DNA from: Albibacterium sp035514885
Lineage (GTDB): Bacteria; Bacteroidota; Bacteroidia; Sphingobacteriales; Sphingobacteriaceae
Reading direction: 5' to 3'
NCBI RefSeq assembly: GCF_035514885.1
Contig: NZ_DATJCH010000026.1
Span: forward strand, 5,565-69,564
DNA: 64,000 bases
The notes under the pieces are model-generated. The model did not search any database. It saw nothing but the letters and a program-made list of their open reading frames with translations, and was not told where the DNA came from. Positions 37,357 to 46,936 of this stretch are shown in pieces. How positions within the stretch are numbered: position 1 is the stretch's first letter; each line of letters begins with the position of its first letter. A program made the position numbers and the translations under genes.

Positions 37357-38723
37357 AACGAATAGAAAAACCTACCCTTTCTTTCTGGCAAATATGGAAT
37401 ATGAGTTTTGGATTTCTAGGAATCCAGTTTGGCTTTGCTCTTCAAAACAGTAATGCCTCTCGAATATTACAGACATTTGGAGCTGATGTAGAACACCTTT
37501 CTCTATTTTGGTTAGCTGCACCTATTACAGGAATGATCATCCAACCAATTATCGGACATTATAGTGATCGAACTTGGACAAAATTAGGAAGAAGAAGGCC
37601 CTATTTTTTAGTGGGTGCTTTATTCGCTGCATTTGCCCTGATAATAATGCCCAATGCTCACCTATTAGCTTATTTGCTTCCACCCATTATGATTGGAGCA
37701 GGAATGCTCATGATTATGGACGCTTCTTTCAATGTAGCGATGGAACCTTTCCGCGCACTTGTTGCTGATAATTTACCTGATAAACAAAGAAGCCTCGGTT
37801 TTTCTATACAAACTTTTTTAATTGGGACGGGAGCAGTTTTAGGTTCTTGGTTACCTTATCTAATGAGTGAATATTTCGGAGTTTCAAAAATAGCTGCTCC
37901 AGGAGAAATTCCAGACAATGTTATTTTTTCATTTTATGTTGGTGCAGCCACTCTTGTAGCTACTTTACTCTGGACAGTATTTACGACCAAAGAGTATACG
38001 CCAGAGGAATTGCATCATTATGATCCTGTTAACATAGAAATAGAGAATGAGAAAAAAGGAATTCTTAGTATTTTTACAGATTTCTCGAATATGCCTAAAG
38101 CAATGAAGCAATTGGGTCTGGTACAGTTCTTCTCTTGGTTCGCACTGTTTTCCATGTGGGTATTTTCAACGCCGGCTATTGCGCAACATGTATATAAACT
38201 AATGCCTGACGATACCTCGTCTAGCACCTATGCCGATGCTGCCAATTGGGTTGGAATCTTGTTTGGAATCTATAATGGGGTATCGGCGATTTACGCTTTA
38301 TGTTTACCTAGAATAGCCAAATTAACTTCTCGTAAAATAACACATGCTTTTTCATTAGTTATAGGAGGAATTGGTCTACTTTCCATCTACTTTATTGAAG
38401 ATCCGAATCTGCTCATTTTATCAATGATCGGAGTTGGTTTAGCATGGGGAAGTATTTTAGCAATGCCCTACGCTATTCTTTCAAGCTCTATTCCTGCCCG
38501 TAAAATGGGCGTTTATATGGGGATATTTAACTTTTTCATCACACTACCACAGATTATAAACGGCTTTTTTGGAGGAATAATTGTAAAAGAGATTTTTGGC
38601 GGTCAGGCTATCTTTGCTTTGGTAATGGCAGGAGTTTTAATGATTGCCGCTGCGATTTCAGTATTATATGTTCAGGATGAGGAAAATTCAATGAAGAGTC
38701 CCATTGCTAAAATAACCGATTAA
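37353..38723 (+). CDS. MFS sugar permease, maltose transporter-like
   Basis: A 456-residue inner membrane transporter with about 12 hydrophobic segments. The N-terminal block FGFLGIQFGFALQNSNASRI and the loop GHYSDRTWTKLGRRRPY are the signature of the SLC45/GPH-like maltose and sucrose permeases found in bacterial alpha-glucan loci. It should carry maltose or short maltodextrins from periplasm to cytoplasm, where the phosphorylase acts. The start codon overlaps the preceding stop codon (ATGA), and the next GH13 lipoprotein follows 18 bp later. Confidence 0.94.
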   Translation: MKRIEKPTLSFWQIWNMSFGFLGIQFGFALQNSNASRILQTFGADVEHLSLFWLAAPITGMIIQPIIGHYSDRTWTKLGRRRPYFLVGALFAAFALIIMPNAHLLAYLLPPIMIGAGMLMIMDASFNVAMEPFRALVADNLPDKQRSLGFSIQTFLIGTGAVLGSWLPYLMSEYFGVSKIAAPGEIPDNVIFSFYVGAATLVATLLWTVFTTKEYTPEELHHYDPVNIEIENEKKGILSIFTDFSNMPKAMKQLGLVQFFSWFALFSMWVFSTPAIAQHVYKLMPDDTSSSTYADAANWVGILFGIYNGVSAIYALCLPRIAKLTSRKITHAFSLVIGGIGLLSIYFIEDPNLLILSMIGVGLAWGSILAMPYAILSSSIPARKMGVYMGIFNFFITLPQIINGFFGGIIVKEIFGGQAIFALVMAGVLMIAAAISVLYVQDEENSMKSPIAKITD

Positions 38724-38741
38724 AAGCACGCTACGAATCTG

Positions 38742-41339
38742 ATGAAGAAATTAGTACTCATATTGACAATCCTGAGCCTTATATTCTCGGCATGTAAGAA
38801 ATCAATCGGACCAGAAGAAGAACCTGGAACAGACTCCAATCCACCAAGTGATATAACAAGTGGCCTTCTTTCTTTTTCACCAGATTTTCCATCCGGTAAA
38901 GAAGCAATAACTATTGTTTTTGATGCTTCCGAAGGCGACGGAGGCCTAATGAATTATTCAGGAGATGTATATGTATATACTGGTGTTATTACTGATAAGA
39001 GTACACAAGCAGGAGATTGGAAATATAACAAATGGGCTTGGGATCAAACTCCTCCTAACGATGTAAAAATGAAAGCTATTGGAGGTGGAAAATATAGTCT
39101 GGAAATAAAAGACTTAAATGATTTCTATAAAATACCAGCAGGCGAAAACATTTTAAAATTAGCACTCCTATTCAGAAATGGTGATGGATCTCAAACCGGT
39201 AGAAATGGTGATGGAAGTGACATTTTCCTTCCCTTGTTCAATAAAAATCAACTAAATATCCGCATCGTTTCCCCAAATTTGGAACCCACTTTCAACCCAT
39301 CAATCGGAGCCCTCTCCAAAATAGTTGGAGACGAGTTAGAAGTGAAAGCCATTTCCTCTAAACCTGCAGACCTTAGTTTATCTTTAAATGGCAAAATCTT
39401 TCAATCAAAGAATAATGAGAGCACCATTTCAGGAGTCGTCAAACTAACAGAAAATGGTAATCAGCTAATTGAGGCAAAGGCTAGTGCCTCTGGCGGCAAC
39501 ACAACTGCCAACTTTCAATTTGCAACTTCAGGGGAAGTAGAGCAAGCCGAAATACCGGCAGTTGCGAATCCAGATGGTTTTACACGATTAAATAATGGTA
39601 CTTCAGCTATCTTTACCCTATATGCCCCTCAAAAAGAGGGTATATTTATCATCGGTGATTTTAATGATTGGGAAGCCAGATCGGATTACTTTATGAAACG
39701 TAGTCCGGATGGAAAACGATGGTGGCTGCAAGTCGATGGACTTGACCCGCAACGTGAATATGCCTATCAATTTTTAGTAGATGGCACCTTAAAGATTGCT
39801 GACCCCTATGCTGAAAAAATATTAGACCCAAGTAATGATCCCTTTATCCCTGCAGCGAACTATCATGGCAGTAAAACATATCCCATTAATAAAACTACAG
39901 GTATCGTCAGCATATTCAAGGGTAAACCCGAATCATATAGCTGGAATATTAATAGTTTCAATCGACCAGAAAAGGATAAACTTATTATTTATGAATTACA
40001 TTTGCGAGATTTCCTAACAGCCAATAACTACACTACATTAACAGATACCCTATCCTATTTGAAAAGATTGGGAGTAAATGCCCTACAGTTAATGCCTATC
40101 AACGAATTTGAGGGAAACTCCAGTTGGGGATATAATCCATCTTTTTATTTTACACCAGACAAATTCTATGGAAGCCCCCTAATGCTTAAAAAGCTGATTG
40201 ACGAATCACATAAGGCTGGTATGGCCATCATTCTAGATATGGTACTTAACCATTCTTTTGGTCAATCGCCCATGGTACAATTGTATTTTGATCAGGCAAA
40301 TAATAGACCAAGTGTAAACAGCCCATGGTTCAATCCAATTCCTACCCATCCTTTTAATGTGGGCTATGATTTCAATCATGAAAGTGAAGCTACCAAACAA
40401 TTCACTAAAAACGTATTGAAATTCTGGATGCAGGAATATAAAATAGATGGTTTCCGTTTTGATCTTTCGAAAGGTTTTACGCAAAAAAATTCAGGAGATA
40501 ATGTAAACGAATGGAGTCGTTACGATGCCTCACGCATAGCTATTTGGAAAAATTACAACCAGTATATAAAAAGCCTTTCGCCTGATAATTTCTATGTCAT
40601 ATTAGAGCATTTTGCAGATGACCAAGAAGAACAAGAATTATCAAAAGATGATATGATGTTATGGAATAATCTAAATGCAAGTTTTAACGAAGCTAGTATG
40701 GGTTATCTGCCGGGTTCAAACTTCTCTAGAGGATTCTATAATACTCATGGTTTTCAGGGTTCAGAAAATTTAATCTCTTATATGGAAAGTCATGATGAGG
40801 AACGAATGATGTATAAGAATTTGCAATACGGTAATGCAGCAGGCACGTATTCCATCAAATCATTATCTACAGCTTTAAAACGCCAAGAGATGGCTGCGAC
40901 CTTTTTCTTTGCTATTCCTGGCCCAAAAATGATCTGGCAATTTGGAGAATTAGGATACGACAGATCTATTGAAGAGAATGGTCGCACCGGTGAAAAGCCA
41001 GTTCTCTGGAGCTACAAAGAAAATCCTAATCGCTTAAAGCTCTATCAAACTTATGCCAAACTCATTTCATTAAAGAAAAACAAAGCTGTTTTCAATACTT
41101 CTGATTTTGAATACAAACTTGACGGATCCATCAAATATATTATATTGAAAGGTATAGACGAAACCCTATTCGTAGTTGGAAATTTTGGGGTTACCTCGCA
41201 AGAAGCAAAAGTTGCCTTACCCAAAGCCAACACTTGGTATAATCAGTTAACAGCTGACCAAATTATACTTACAACAAGGAATTACATTAAAACCTTAGCT
41301 CCCGGAGAATATTATATTTTCAGTGACAAGGTAAAATAA
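38742..41339 (+). CDS. Multidomain GH13 lipoprotein with DUF4961 and CBM48-like domains
   Basis: An 865-residue outer-membrane amylase, the likely surface enzyme of the locus. Lipobox FSAC is followed by KKSIGPEEEP, an acidic stretch that could aid surface export. Domains: a DUF4961-like beta domain (residues about 40-165, with YSGDVYVYTGVITD), a second beta region, a CBM48-type starch-binding domain (FIIGDFNDWEARSDYF) and the GH13 barrel. Catalytic residues are Asp574 in DGFRFDLSKGF, Glu622 in VILEHFAD and Asp685 in MESHDEER. The barrel resembles branching-enzyme/pullulanase relatives. It ends the maltodextrin operon. Confidence 0.92.
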   Translation: MKKLVLILTILSLIFSACKKSIGPEEEPGTDSNPPSDITSGLLSFSPDFPSGKEAITIVFDASEGDGGLMNYSGDVYVYTGVITDKSTQAGDWKYNKWAWDQTPPNDVKMKAIGGGKYSLEIKDLNDFYKIPAGENILKLALLFRNGDGSQTGRNGDGSDIFLPLFNKNQLNIRIVSPNLEPTFNPSIGALSKIVGDELEVKAISSKPADLSLSLNGKIFQSKNNESTISGVVKLTENGNQLIEAKASASGGNTTANFQFATSGEVEQAEIPAVANPDGFTRLNNGTSAIFTLYAPQKEGIFIIGDFNDWEARSDYFMKRSPDGKRWWLQVDGLDPQREYAYQFLVDGTLKIADPYAEKILDPSNDPFIPAANYHGSKTYPINKTTGIVSIFKGKPESYSWNINSFNRPEKDKLIIYELHLRDFLTANNYTTLTDTLSYLKRLGVNALQLMPINEFEGNSSWGYNPSFYFTPDKFYGSPLMLKKLIDESHKAGMAIILDMVLNHSFGQSPMVQLYFDQANNRPSVNSPWFNPIPTHPFNVGYDFNHESEATKQFTKNVLKFWMQEYKIDGFRFDLSKGFTQKNSGDNVNEWSRYDASRIAIWKNYNQYIKSLSPDNFYVILEHFADDQEEQELSKDDMMLWNNLNASFNEASMGYLPGSNFSRGFYNTHGFQGSENLISYMESHDEERMMYKNLQYGNAAGTYSIKSLSTALKRQEMAATFFFAIPGPKMIWQFGELGYDRSIEENGRTGEKPVLWSYKENPNRLKLYQTYAKLISLKKNKAVFNTSDFEYKLDGSIKYIILKGIDETLFVVGNFGVTSQEAKVALPKANTWYNQLTADQIILTTRNYIKTLAPGEYYIFSDKVK

Positions 41340-41387
41340 GTTTTGTCTGGTGATTCCTTCAAAGAACTATCACAATAAAAAGTTTAA

Positions 41388-41418
41388 TTGTTCTTTTATT
41401 TTTTATTTTGTAAGTTTG
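41388..41418 (+). promoter_or_regulatory. Predicted promoter upstream of the small leader/sRNA unit
   Basis: TTG (41388-41390), a 20-nt spacer and TAAGTTTG (41411-41418) match the Bacteroidota promoter consensus exactly. The predicted start point is near 41424. It lies about 190 bp before the GreA/Rnk-like gene. Confidence 0.72.
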
Positions 41419-41423
41419 AGAAG

Positions 41424-41547
41424 ATGAATCAAGTGTTAACATATAACAAGCTAAGCCTGTATCGAAGTTCCTGTTTAATTGAGGAACATACTCGGTTCAT
41501 CAAATTCCTCATTGTATAATAGCTGCGTTTCAGCATCTATTTTTTTT
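41424..41547 (+). ncRNA. Candidate small RNA or attenuating leader
   Basis: The unit begins just after a consensus promoter and ends in a terminator-like hairpin (stem GCTG/CAGC with ATAG/CTAT, 41519-41540) followed by eight T residues. Inside, GTTCCT (41467-41472) can pair with AGGAAC (41482-41487), while GAGGAA (41481-41486) can instead pair with TTCCTC (41505-41510), so two structures compete. A 31-codon ORF (ATG 41424, stop 41517-41519) spans it. It could be a stand-alone sRNA, a small protein gene or an attenuator for the next gene. I do not recognise a known family. Confidence 0.5.
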
Positions 41548-41608
41548 AATCCAAATTTCTTACATATCATTAACCTTATCAATTGATAATTTAACATACA
41601 ATAGCTTT

Positions 41609-41995
41609 ATGAAAAATAACACCAATACAGCAGTAGTATTAAGCGAGGAAGACTTCGAACTACTAAAAAGCTTTGTGACTCCCTCTGCAAATGATGAAAA
41701 TCCAATGTCTTTGGCCTATGAATTAAGTCGTGCGAAAGTTGTAAAAAGAGATAAGGTTCCGGAAGGCCAGGTTAGAATAAACTCCAAGGTGACCATTGAA
41801 GATTTAGTAAGTAAAGCTAAAACTACAGTAACCATTGTTCATCCTTCAGATGCTGATATTAAACAACAAAAAATATCTGTTTTAACACCCATTGGCTCTG
41901 CATTGATTGGTCTTAAGATTAATGACGTAGTTGAATGGAAAATGCCAGTTGGTTTAAGAAAATATACCATCCTGGAAGTAAGCTACCCTGGTTAA
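41609..41995 (+). CDS. GreA/GreB C-terminal domain (Rnk-like) protein
   Basis: A 128-residue protein whose second half is the FKBP-like C-terminal domain of the Gre factors: VRINSKVTIEDLVSKAK, then ISVLTPIGSALIGLKINDVVEW and the closing YTILEVSY. The N-terminal part (EEDFELLKSF) is too short for the Gre coiled coil that reaches the polymerase active site, so it resembles Rnk/nucleoside-diphosphate-kinase-regulator proteins, which bind RNA polymerase without stimulating transcript cleavage. It stands alone between a terminator-like leader and a strong terminator at 42026. Confidence 0.87.
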   Translation: MKNNTNTAVVLSEEDFELLKSFVTPSANDENPMSLAYELSRAKVVKRDKVPEGQVRINSKVTIEDLVSKAKTTVTIVHPSDADIKQQKISVLTPIGSALIGLKINDVVEWKMPVGLRKYTILEVSYPG

Positions 41996-42025
41996 CGACT
42001 GATTAGTTATTTAATACCTAATTCA

Positions 42026-42062
42026 AAAAAGCGATTCAATAATAACTATTGAATCGCTTTTT
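42026..42062. terminator. Intrinsic terminator between the GreA/Rnk-like gene and leuS
   Basis: A perfect 16-bp inverted repeat, AAAAAGCGATTCAATA and TATTGAATCGCTTTTT, around the 5-nt loop ATAAC. The A5/T5 ends give a U-tract on both strands, as needed between these convergent genes. Confidence 0.92.
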
Positions 42063-42119
42063 ATGAATTAGGTTATCAATCTCTTTTAACCACTTCTCTG
42101 GCCTTATTGGAATAAACTC

Positions 42120-44900
42120 TTATAGTACAATATTCACGATCCTACCCTTTACTATAATTACCTTCTTAGGAGATTTTCCTTCTAAATATTTCTGTAAATC
42201 CTTATTCTTTAAAACCTCTTGTTCAACTTCAAAAGCTTCCATGCTTAAGGAAAGTTGAATCTTCAACCGAACTTTACCATTTACCGAAATAGGATAAGCA
42301 AACTCACTCTCTACTAAATACTCTGGGTTAAATACCGGATAACTTGCATAACTGATAGTACCTGGCTCATTTCCTAATTTCTCCCATAAATCTTCTGTAA
42401 TATGCGGTGCATATGGCGCAAGTACAAGACATAAATCCTGAAGCACCTCCCTTTTATTACATTTAAGATCAGTGAGTTCATTAACACAGATCATAAATGC
42501 AGAAACAGACGTATTAAACGAAAACCGATCAATATCTTCCTGAACCTTCTTTATAATCTTATGAAGGGCTTTTAATTCTGCTGGAGTTGCTTTATCGTCT
42601 GATATCTTAAAATTAAAATCCTGATCATGGAAAAGTTTCCAGAACTTACGAAGAAACTTAAAGACTCCTTCAATACCATTTGTATTCCATGGTTTGCTCT
42701 GCTCCAAAGGACCAAGAAACATTTCATACATTCTTAATGTATCAGCACCATAGGCATCGATAATATCATCAGGGCTAACAACATTAAATTTGGACTTAGA
42801 CATCTTTTCAACTTCATGTCCACAATGATACTTTCCATTTTCCAATATAAATTCAGCATCCTTGTATTCAGATCTTGAAGCTTTAAATTTTCCAATATTC
42901 AAAATATCATTAACAACAATATTCACGTCGACATGAATCGCATTTGTTTTGTATCCGTCTTTAAGTCCATAAGAAACAAACGTATTAGTTCCTTTACCTT
43001 CTTCATCCAACACCCGATATATAAAATTGGACCTACCTTGAATCATTCCCTGATTAATCAATTTCTTAAAAGGCTCTTCTTCGGGTACATAACCCAAGTC
43101 TTTAAGAAACTTATTCCAAAAACGACTATATAATAAATGTCCGGTAGCGTGTTCAGACCCACCGATATAAAGGTCAACTGCCCGCCAATAATCCACCGCA
43201 CTTTTCGAAACAAACTCATCACTGTTCTGAGAATCCATATAACGATACCAATACCAGCTTGAGCCCGCCCAACCAGGCATCGTGCTTAACTCATAATCAT
43301 ACTGATCTTGGTATTTCCAATTCTTCGCCCGCCCTAAAGGAGGCTCTCCACTCTCGGTAGGTAAATACTGATCAACCTCTGGCAATACAAGAGGCAATTC
43401 GCTTTCTTTAATTAAATAAGGCAATCCATTCTTAAAATAAACAGGTACAGGCTCACCCCAATAACGCTGGCGACCAAAGATGGCATCGCGCATACGATAA
43501 TTAATTTTTCCCTTCCCTTTGCCCATCTCCTCTAATTTCTCCAGCAGGAAAGGAACAGCTTCTGAATAGGTCATTCCATTGATAAGATCCGAATTAATAT
43601 ATCTTCCCTCTTTTGATGGATCAGCCTCTTGCTCTATATTTTGCCGATCATGAATCGGAATTATTGGTAAATTAAAATGCTTAGCAAAAAGATAGTCGCG
43701 TTGATCACCTGAAGGAACGGCCATAACAGCACCCGTACCATAACCAGCCAATACATAATCAGCGATCCAGATTGGTATACGATCTCCAGATAAAGGATGA
43801 ATGGCATAGCTGCCTGTAAAAGCACCCGATACCGCCTTGGTATCAGCCATTCTTTCTAACTCTGACTTCTTCTTAGTTTTTTCAACATATGATTGTACCA
43901 AATTTCTTTGCTCTGTTTGAGTTAACTCATCAACCCATTCATGCTCAGGAGCCAAAACAATAAAACTAACCCCATAGATAGTATCTACCCTTGTTGTAAA
44001 TACTTCAATATCTTTATTACTCTCTGTAGTAAATTTAACTAAGGCACCTATACTTTTACCAATCCAGTTCCGCTGCATTTCAACCAACGGATCTGGCCAA
44101 TCAACGGTTTCCAGGCCATTCAACAAACGTTCAGCATAAGCAACAATACGCATGCTCCATTGCATCATCTTCTTTTGCTCTACAGGATAACCTCCTCTTT
44201 CTGATAAGCCACCGATAACTTCATCATTGGCTAATACAGTTCCAAGGGCGGCACACCAGTTCACAGTACTTTCCCTTAAATAAGCAAGACGGTATTTTAA
44301 TAGCTCCCGTTGTTTTTCTTCTTCTGTAAAATATTTCCACTCTTCAGCTGAAAAGGTCTTTACATCTTCATCAGAAAAGGCATCAATTCCATCACTTCCA
44401 TGTTGCTCAAAATGAGCAATAAGATGATTAATAGGCTCTGCCTTATCACTTGTCCGATTATACCACGCATTAAATAACTGCATAAAAATCCACTGCGACC
44501 AATGGTAATAATCAGGATTACTGGTACGAACCTCACGGCTCCAATCAAAAGAGAAACCTATTTTGTCTAATTGAACACGGTAGCGTTTTATATTTTCTTC
44601 AGTCGTTAATGCCGGGTGCTGACCTGTTTGGATGGCATATTGCTCTGCAGGTAAACCAAAAGAGTCAAAGCCCATTGGATGCAATACATTAAATCCTTTT
44701 AGACGTTTATATCGGGCATAGATATCTGAAGCAATGTAACCGAGCGGATGACCAACATGTAAACCCGCTCCAGAAGGATAAGGAAACATATCCAAAACAT
44801 AATATTTTGGCTTTTCCGACGTATTATTTACTTTATATGTTTGGTTGGCCGCCCAAAATTTTTGCCATCTTTGTTCAATTTCCTTAAATTGGTAATCCAT
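42120..44900 (-). CDS. leuS: Leucyl-tRNA synthetase
   Basis: Class I aminoacyl-tRNA synthetase that charges tRNA-Leu. The HIGH motif appears as PSGAGLHVGHPLGY, the KMSKS loop as EKMSKSKFNVVSPDD, and the CP1 editing domain contains the threonine-rich and YGTGAVMAVPSGDQRDY motifs that hydrolyse mischarged tRNA. WAGSSWYWYRYMD marks the zinc-less bacterial core. At 926 residues it is full length, with the usual Bacteroidota insertions. It is divergent from ftsX; a possible -7 element TATTTTTG is at 44933-44926 on the minus strand. Confidence 0.99.
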   Translation of the reverse strand: MDYQFKEIEQRWQKFWAANQTYKVNNTSEKPKYYVLDMFPYPSGAGLHVGHPLGYIASDIYARYKRLKGFNVLHPMGFDSFGLPAEQYAIQTGQHPALTTEENIKRYRVQLDKIGFSFDWSREVRTSNPDYYHWSQWIFMQLFNAWYNRTSDKAEPINHLIAHFEQHGSDGIDAFSDEDVKTFSAEEWKYFTEEEKQRELLKYRLAYLRESTVNWCAALGTVLANDEVIGGLSERGGYPVEQKKMMQWSMRIVAYAERLLNGLETVDWPDPLVEMQRNWIGKSIGALVKFTTESNKDIEVFTTRVDTIYGVSFIVLAPEHEWVDELTQTEQRNLVQSYVEKTKKKSELERMADTKAVSGAFTGSYAIHPLSGDRIPIWIADYVLAGYGTGAVMAVPSGDQRDYLFAKHFNLPIIPIHDRQNIEQEADPSKEGRYINSDLINGMTYSEAVPFLLEKLEEMGKGKGKINYRMRDAIFGRQRYWGEPVPVYFKNGLPYLIKESELPLVLPEVDQYLPTESGEPPLGRAKNWKYQDQYDYELSTMPGWAGSSWYWYRYMDSQNSDEFVSKSAVDYWRAVDLYIGGSEHATGHLLYSRFWNKFLKDLGYVPEEEPFKKLINQGMIQGRSNFIYRVLDEEGKGTNTFVSYGLKDGYKTNAIHVDVNIVVNDILNIGKFKASRSEYKDAEFILENGKYHCGHEVEKMSKSKFNVVSPDDIIDAYGADTLRMYEMFLGPLEQSKPWNTNGIEGVFKFLRKFWKLFHDQDFNFKISDDKATPAELKALHKIIKKVQEDIDRFSFNTSVSAFMICVNELTDLKCNKREVLQDLCLVLAPYAPHITEDLWEKLGNEPGTISYASYPVFNPEYLVESEFAYPISVNGKVRLKIQLSLSMEAFEVEQEVLKNKDLQKYLEGKSPKKVIIVKGRIVNIVL

Positions 44901-45021
44901 TTTATTGCGTTTTCAAGCTTAATGGCAAAAATAGAACTTTTTTTATGGCTTTGGGAGTTTTTGAATAAGGATAGTCCTTTTCTCACATCATTTAGTTAAT
45001 TTCGCACTTTAATACTTGGAC

Positions 45022-45900
45022 ATGGAAGAATTTGAAGTAAGTACAACCTCCAAAAAAACAAAATCAGTATATATCTCTACGGTAATAAGTATAGCCTTAG
45101 TGCTATTAATGACTGGATTGTTAGGATTGATCCTAGTTCATGCTAAGAACTTATCCAATTACGTAAAAGAAAACATAGTTTTAAATATTATCTTAGATGG
45201 AGATGCAAAAGAGGCCGAAGTCCTGAACTTGCAAAAAGAAATCAATGCAGATAAATACGTACTTAAAACACAATATATCAGTAAGGAACTTGCTGCCAGA
45301 AACCTACAGCAAGATTTAGGTGAAGATTTCGTAGAATTTTTAGGTTATAATCCTTTGCTGTCATCCATTGATGTGTACCTGAAAGCTGAATATGCAAATA
45401 AAGATAGTATTGATGTCTTTACCAAACACATTACAGAAAACAAAATGGTTCAAGAAGTTGTATATCAGGAATCATTAATTGATATGGTCAACCAAAATAT
45501 ACGAATAATAGGCTTAATTATTCTTGGATTTGCATTTATATTATTAATAATCGCTGTAGCATTAATAAATAATACCATTCGGCTGGCAATATATTCTCAA
45601 CGCTTCCTGATTAAAAGCATGCAAATGGTGGGAGCGACCAAAGGGTTTATACGAAAACCGTTTATCGGTTATGGTTTAGTGCACGGCCTATTAGGTGCGC
45701 TTATAGCTATTATTATGCTAATGCTTTTGTTATACTTTGGACAAGAGCAGATTCCAGAGTTAGTAATTTTAAGAAATTACTATGAATTTGCCTTAATCTT
45801 TCTAGGCGTTATAGTCCTTGGAATACTGATGTCAGGTCTCAGCACTTACTTTGCTGTATCAAAATATTTAAGGTTACGAATGAACGATTTATACCGTTAA
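45022..45900 (+). CDS. ftsX: Cell division permease-like protein FtsX
   Basis: Inner membrane partner of the FtsE ATPase, which relays division signals to periplasmic peptidoglycan hydrolases. The ATG at 45022 is preferred; an upstream in-frame TTG at 45016 would add only two residues. Topology: first membrane segment at about residues 15-40 (ISIALVLLMTGLLGLILVHA), a periplasmic domain, then three C-terminal segments, giving the usual four. ALINNTIRLAIYSQRFLIKSMQMVGAT carries the family's cytoplasmic-loop motif. ftsE is not adjacent. It heads an operon with DUF3098, uppP and truB with spacings of 1, 3 and -1 bp. Confidence 0.95.
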   Translation: MEEFEVSTTSKKTKSVYISTVISIALVLLMTGLLGLILVHAKNLSNYVKENIVLNIILDGDAKEAEVLNLQKEINADKYVLKTQYISKELAARNLQQDLGEDFVEFLGYNPLLSSIDVYLKAEYANKDSIDVFTKHITENKMVQEVVYQESLIDMVNQNIRIIGLIILGFAFILLIIAVALINNTIRLAIYSQRFLIKSMQMVGATKGFIRKPFIGYGLVHGLLGALIAIIMLMLLLYFGQEQIPELVILRNYYEFALIFLGVIVLGILMSGLSTYFAVSKYLRLRMNDLYR

Positions 45901-45901
45901 A

Positions 45902-46138
45902 ATGGCTCAAAAAATTAAAGACTCCACTCAAAAAACCAAATTACCAGGAATGGTATTCGGTAAAATAAATTATCAGTTTATGCTGGCAAGCATTGTAGTA
46001 GTTGCAATCGGATTCTTCCTAATGTCAGGCACTAAAGATATATATAGCTTTACAAAAATAACGTTAGCACCTATTGTGGTTATTATTGGATTTGCTCTAG
46101 GATTTGTTTCTATCCTAATAAGACCAAAACGCGACTAA
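45902..46138 (+). CDS. DUF3098 small membrane protein
   Basis: A 78-residue protein with two hydrophobic segments (FMLASIVVVAIGFFLMSG and TLAPIVVIIGFALGFVSIL) and a basic C-terminus (IRPKRD). It matches DUF3098, a Bacteroidota family usually lying between ftsX and uppP as here. The function is unknown; the context points to cell envelope or division. It begins one base after the ftsX stop codon and ends 3 bp before uppP. Confidence 0.88.
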   Translation: MAQKIKDSTQKTKLPGMVFGKINYQFMLASIVVVAIGFFLMSGTKDIYSFTKITLAPIVVIIGFALGFVSILIRPKRD

Positions 46139-46141
46139 GCT

Positions 46142-46936
46142 ATGACTCTATTTGAGACGCTGGTCTTAGCTATTATTGAAGGCTTGACTGAATTTTTGCC
46201 GGTTTCATCGACCGGACATATGATTCTTGCGACTTCTCTATTAGGAATGGAATCTACTGCCTTTGTAAAATTATTTACGGTAGCCATTCAACTGGGAACA
46301 ATTCTATCGGTTGTTGTCCTTTACTACAAACGTTTTTTCAGATCAATCAATTTCTACTACAAACTATTCGTTGCTTTCATTCCTGCTGCAGTTCTTGGCT
46401 TAATATTCAGTGACCTGATAGACGACATGCTCGAAAGCCCAATGACTGTGGCAATATCCTTGGTTATTGGAGGAATTATTTTATTGTTTGTGGATAAATG
46501 GCTTGATAATCCAAAAATCGACGACTCCGATGAAATCACCTATATCACAGCTTTAAAGATTGGCCTATATCAATGTTTAGCGATGATTCCCGGTACTTCC
46601 AGATCAGGAGCAAGCATTGTAGGCGGTATGACACAAAAACTAAGCAGGAAAGCTGCAGCAGAGTTTTCTTTCTTTTTAGCAGTACCAACCATGTTTGGCG
46701 CTACTGCGAAAAAACTACTCGACTTCTATAAAGATGGAGGTACGCTTACTACACACGAAACTGGCATGTTATTAATTGGCAATGTCGTTGGTTTTATTGT
46801 TGCAATTATAGCAATTAAGTCATTCATCGGCTTTCTGACCAAACACGGTTTTCAACTTTTTGGTTGGTATCGTATTATAGTTGGTGCAATAATTATTATA
46901 TTATTGCTAAGTGGACAAAGCTTAAGCATGGTATAA
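46142..46936 (+). CDS. uppP: Undecaprenyl-diphosphatase UppP (BacA family)
   Basis: Integral membrane phosphatase that recycles undecaprenyl pyrophosphate to the lipid carrier for peptidoglycan and O-antigen building blocks; its activity also gives bacitracin tolerance. The two signature motifs are present: EGLTEFLPVSSTGHMI near the N-terminus and the PGTSRSGASIVGGM loop in the middle, with the arginine and serine of the active site. 264 residues and about eight hydrophobic segments are normal. The last base of its stop codon is the first base of the truB start. Confidence 0.98.
   Translation: MTLFETLVLAIIEGLTEFLPVSSTGHMILATSLLGMESTAFVKLFTVAIQLGTILSVVVLYYKRFFRSINFYYKLFVAFIPAAVLGLIFSDLIDDMLESPMTVAISLVIGGIILLFVDKWLDNPKIDDSDEITYITALKIGLYQCLAMIPGTSRSGASIVGGMTQKLSRKAAAEFSFFLAVPTMFGATAKKLLDFYKDGGTLTTHETGMLLIGNVVGFIVAIIAIKSFIGFLTKHGFQLFGWYRIIVGAIIIILLLSGQSLSMV

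Noticed and set aside
46864..46935. Upstream extension of truB inside uppP
   Set aside because: The extension is in a second frame of a conserved gene and gives residues with no similarity to TruB N-termini; the ATG at 46936 overlaps the uppP stop in the usual way.
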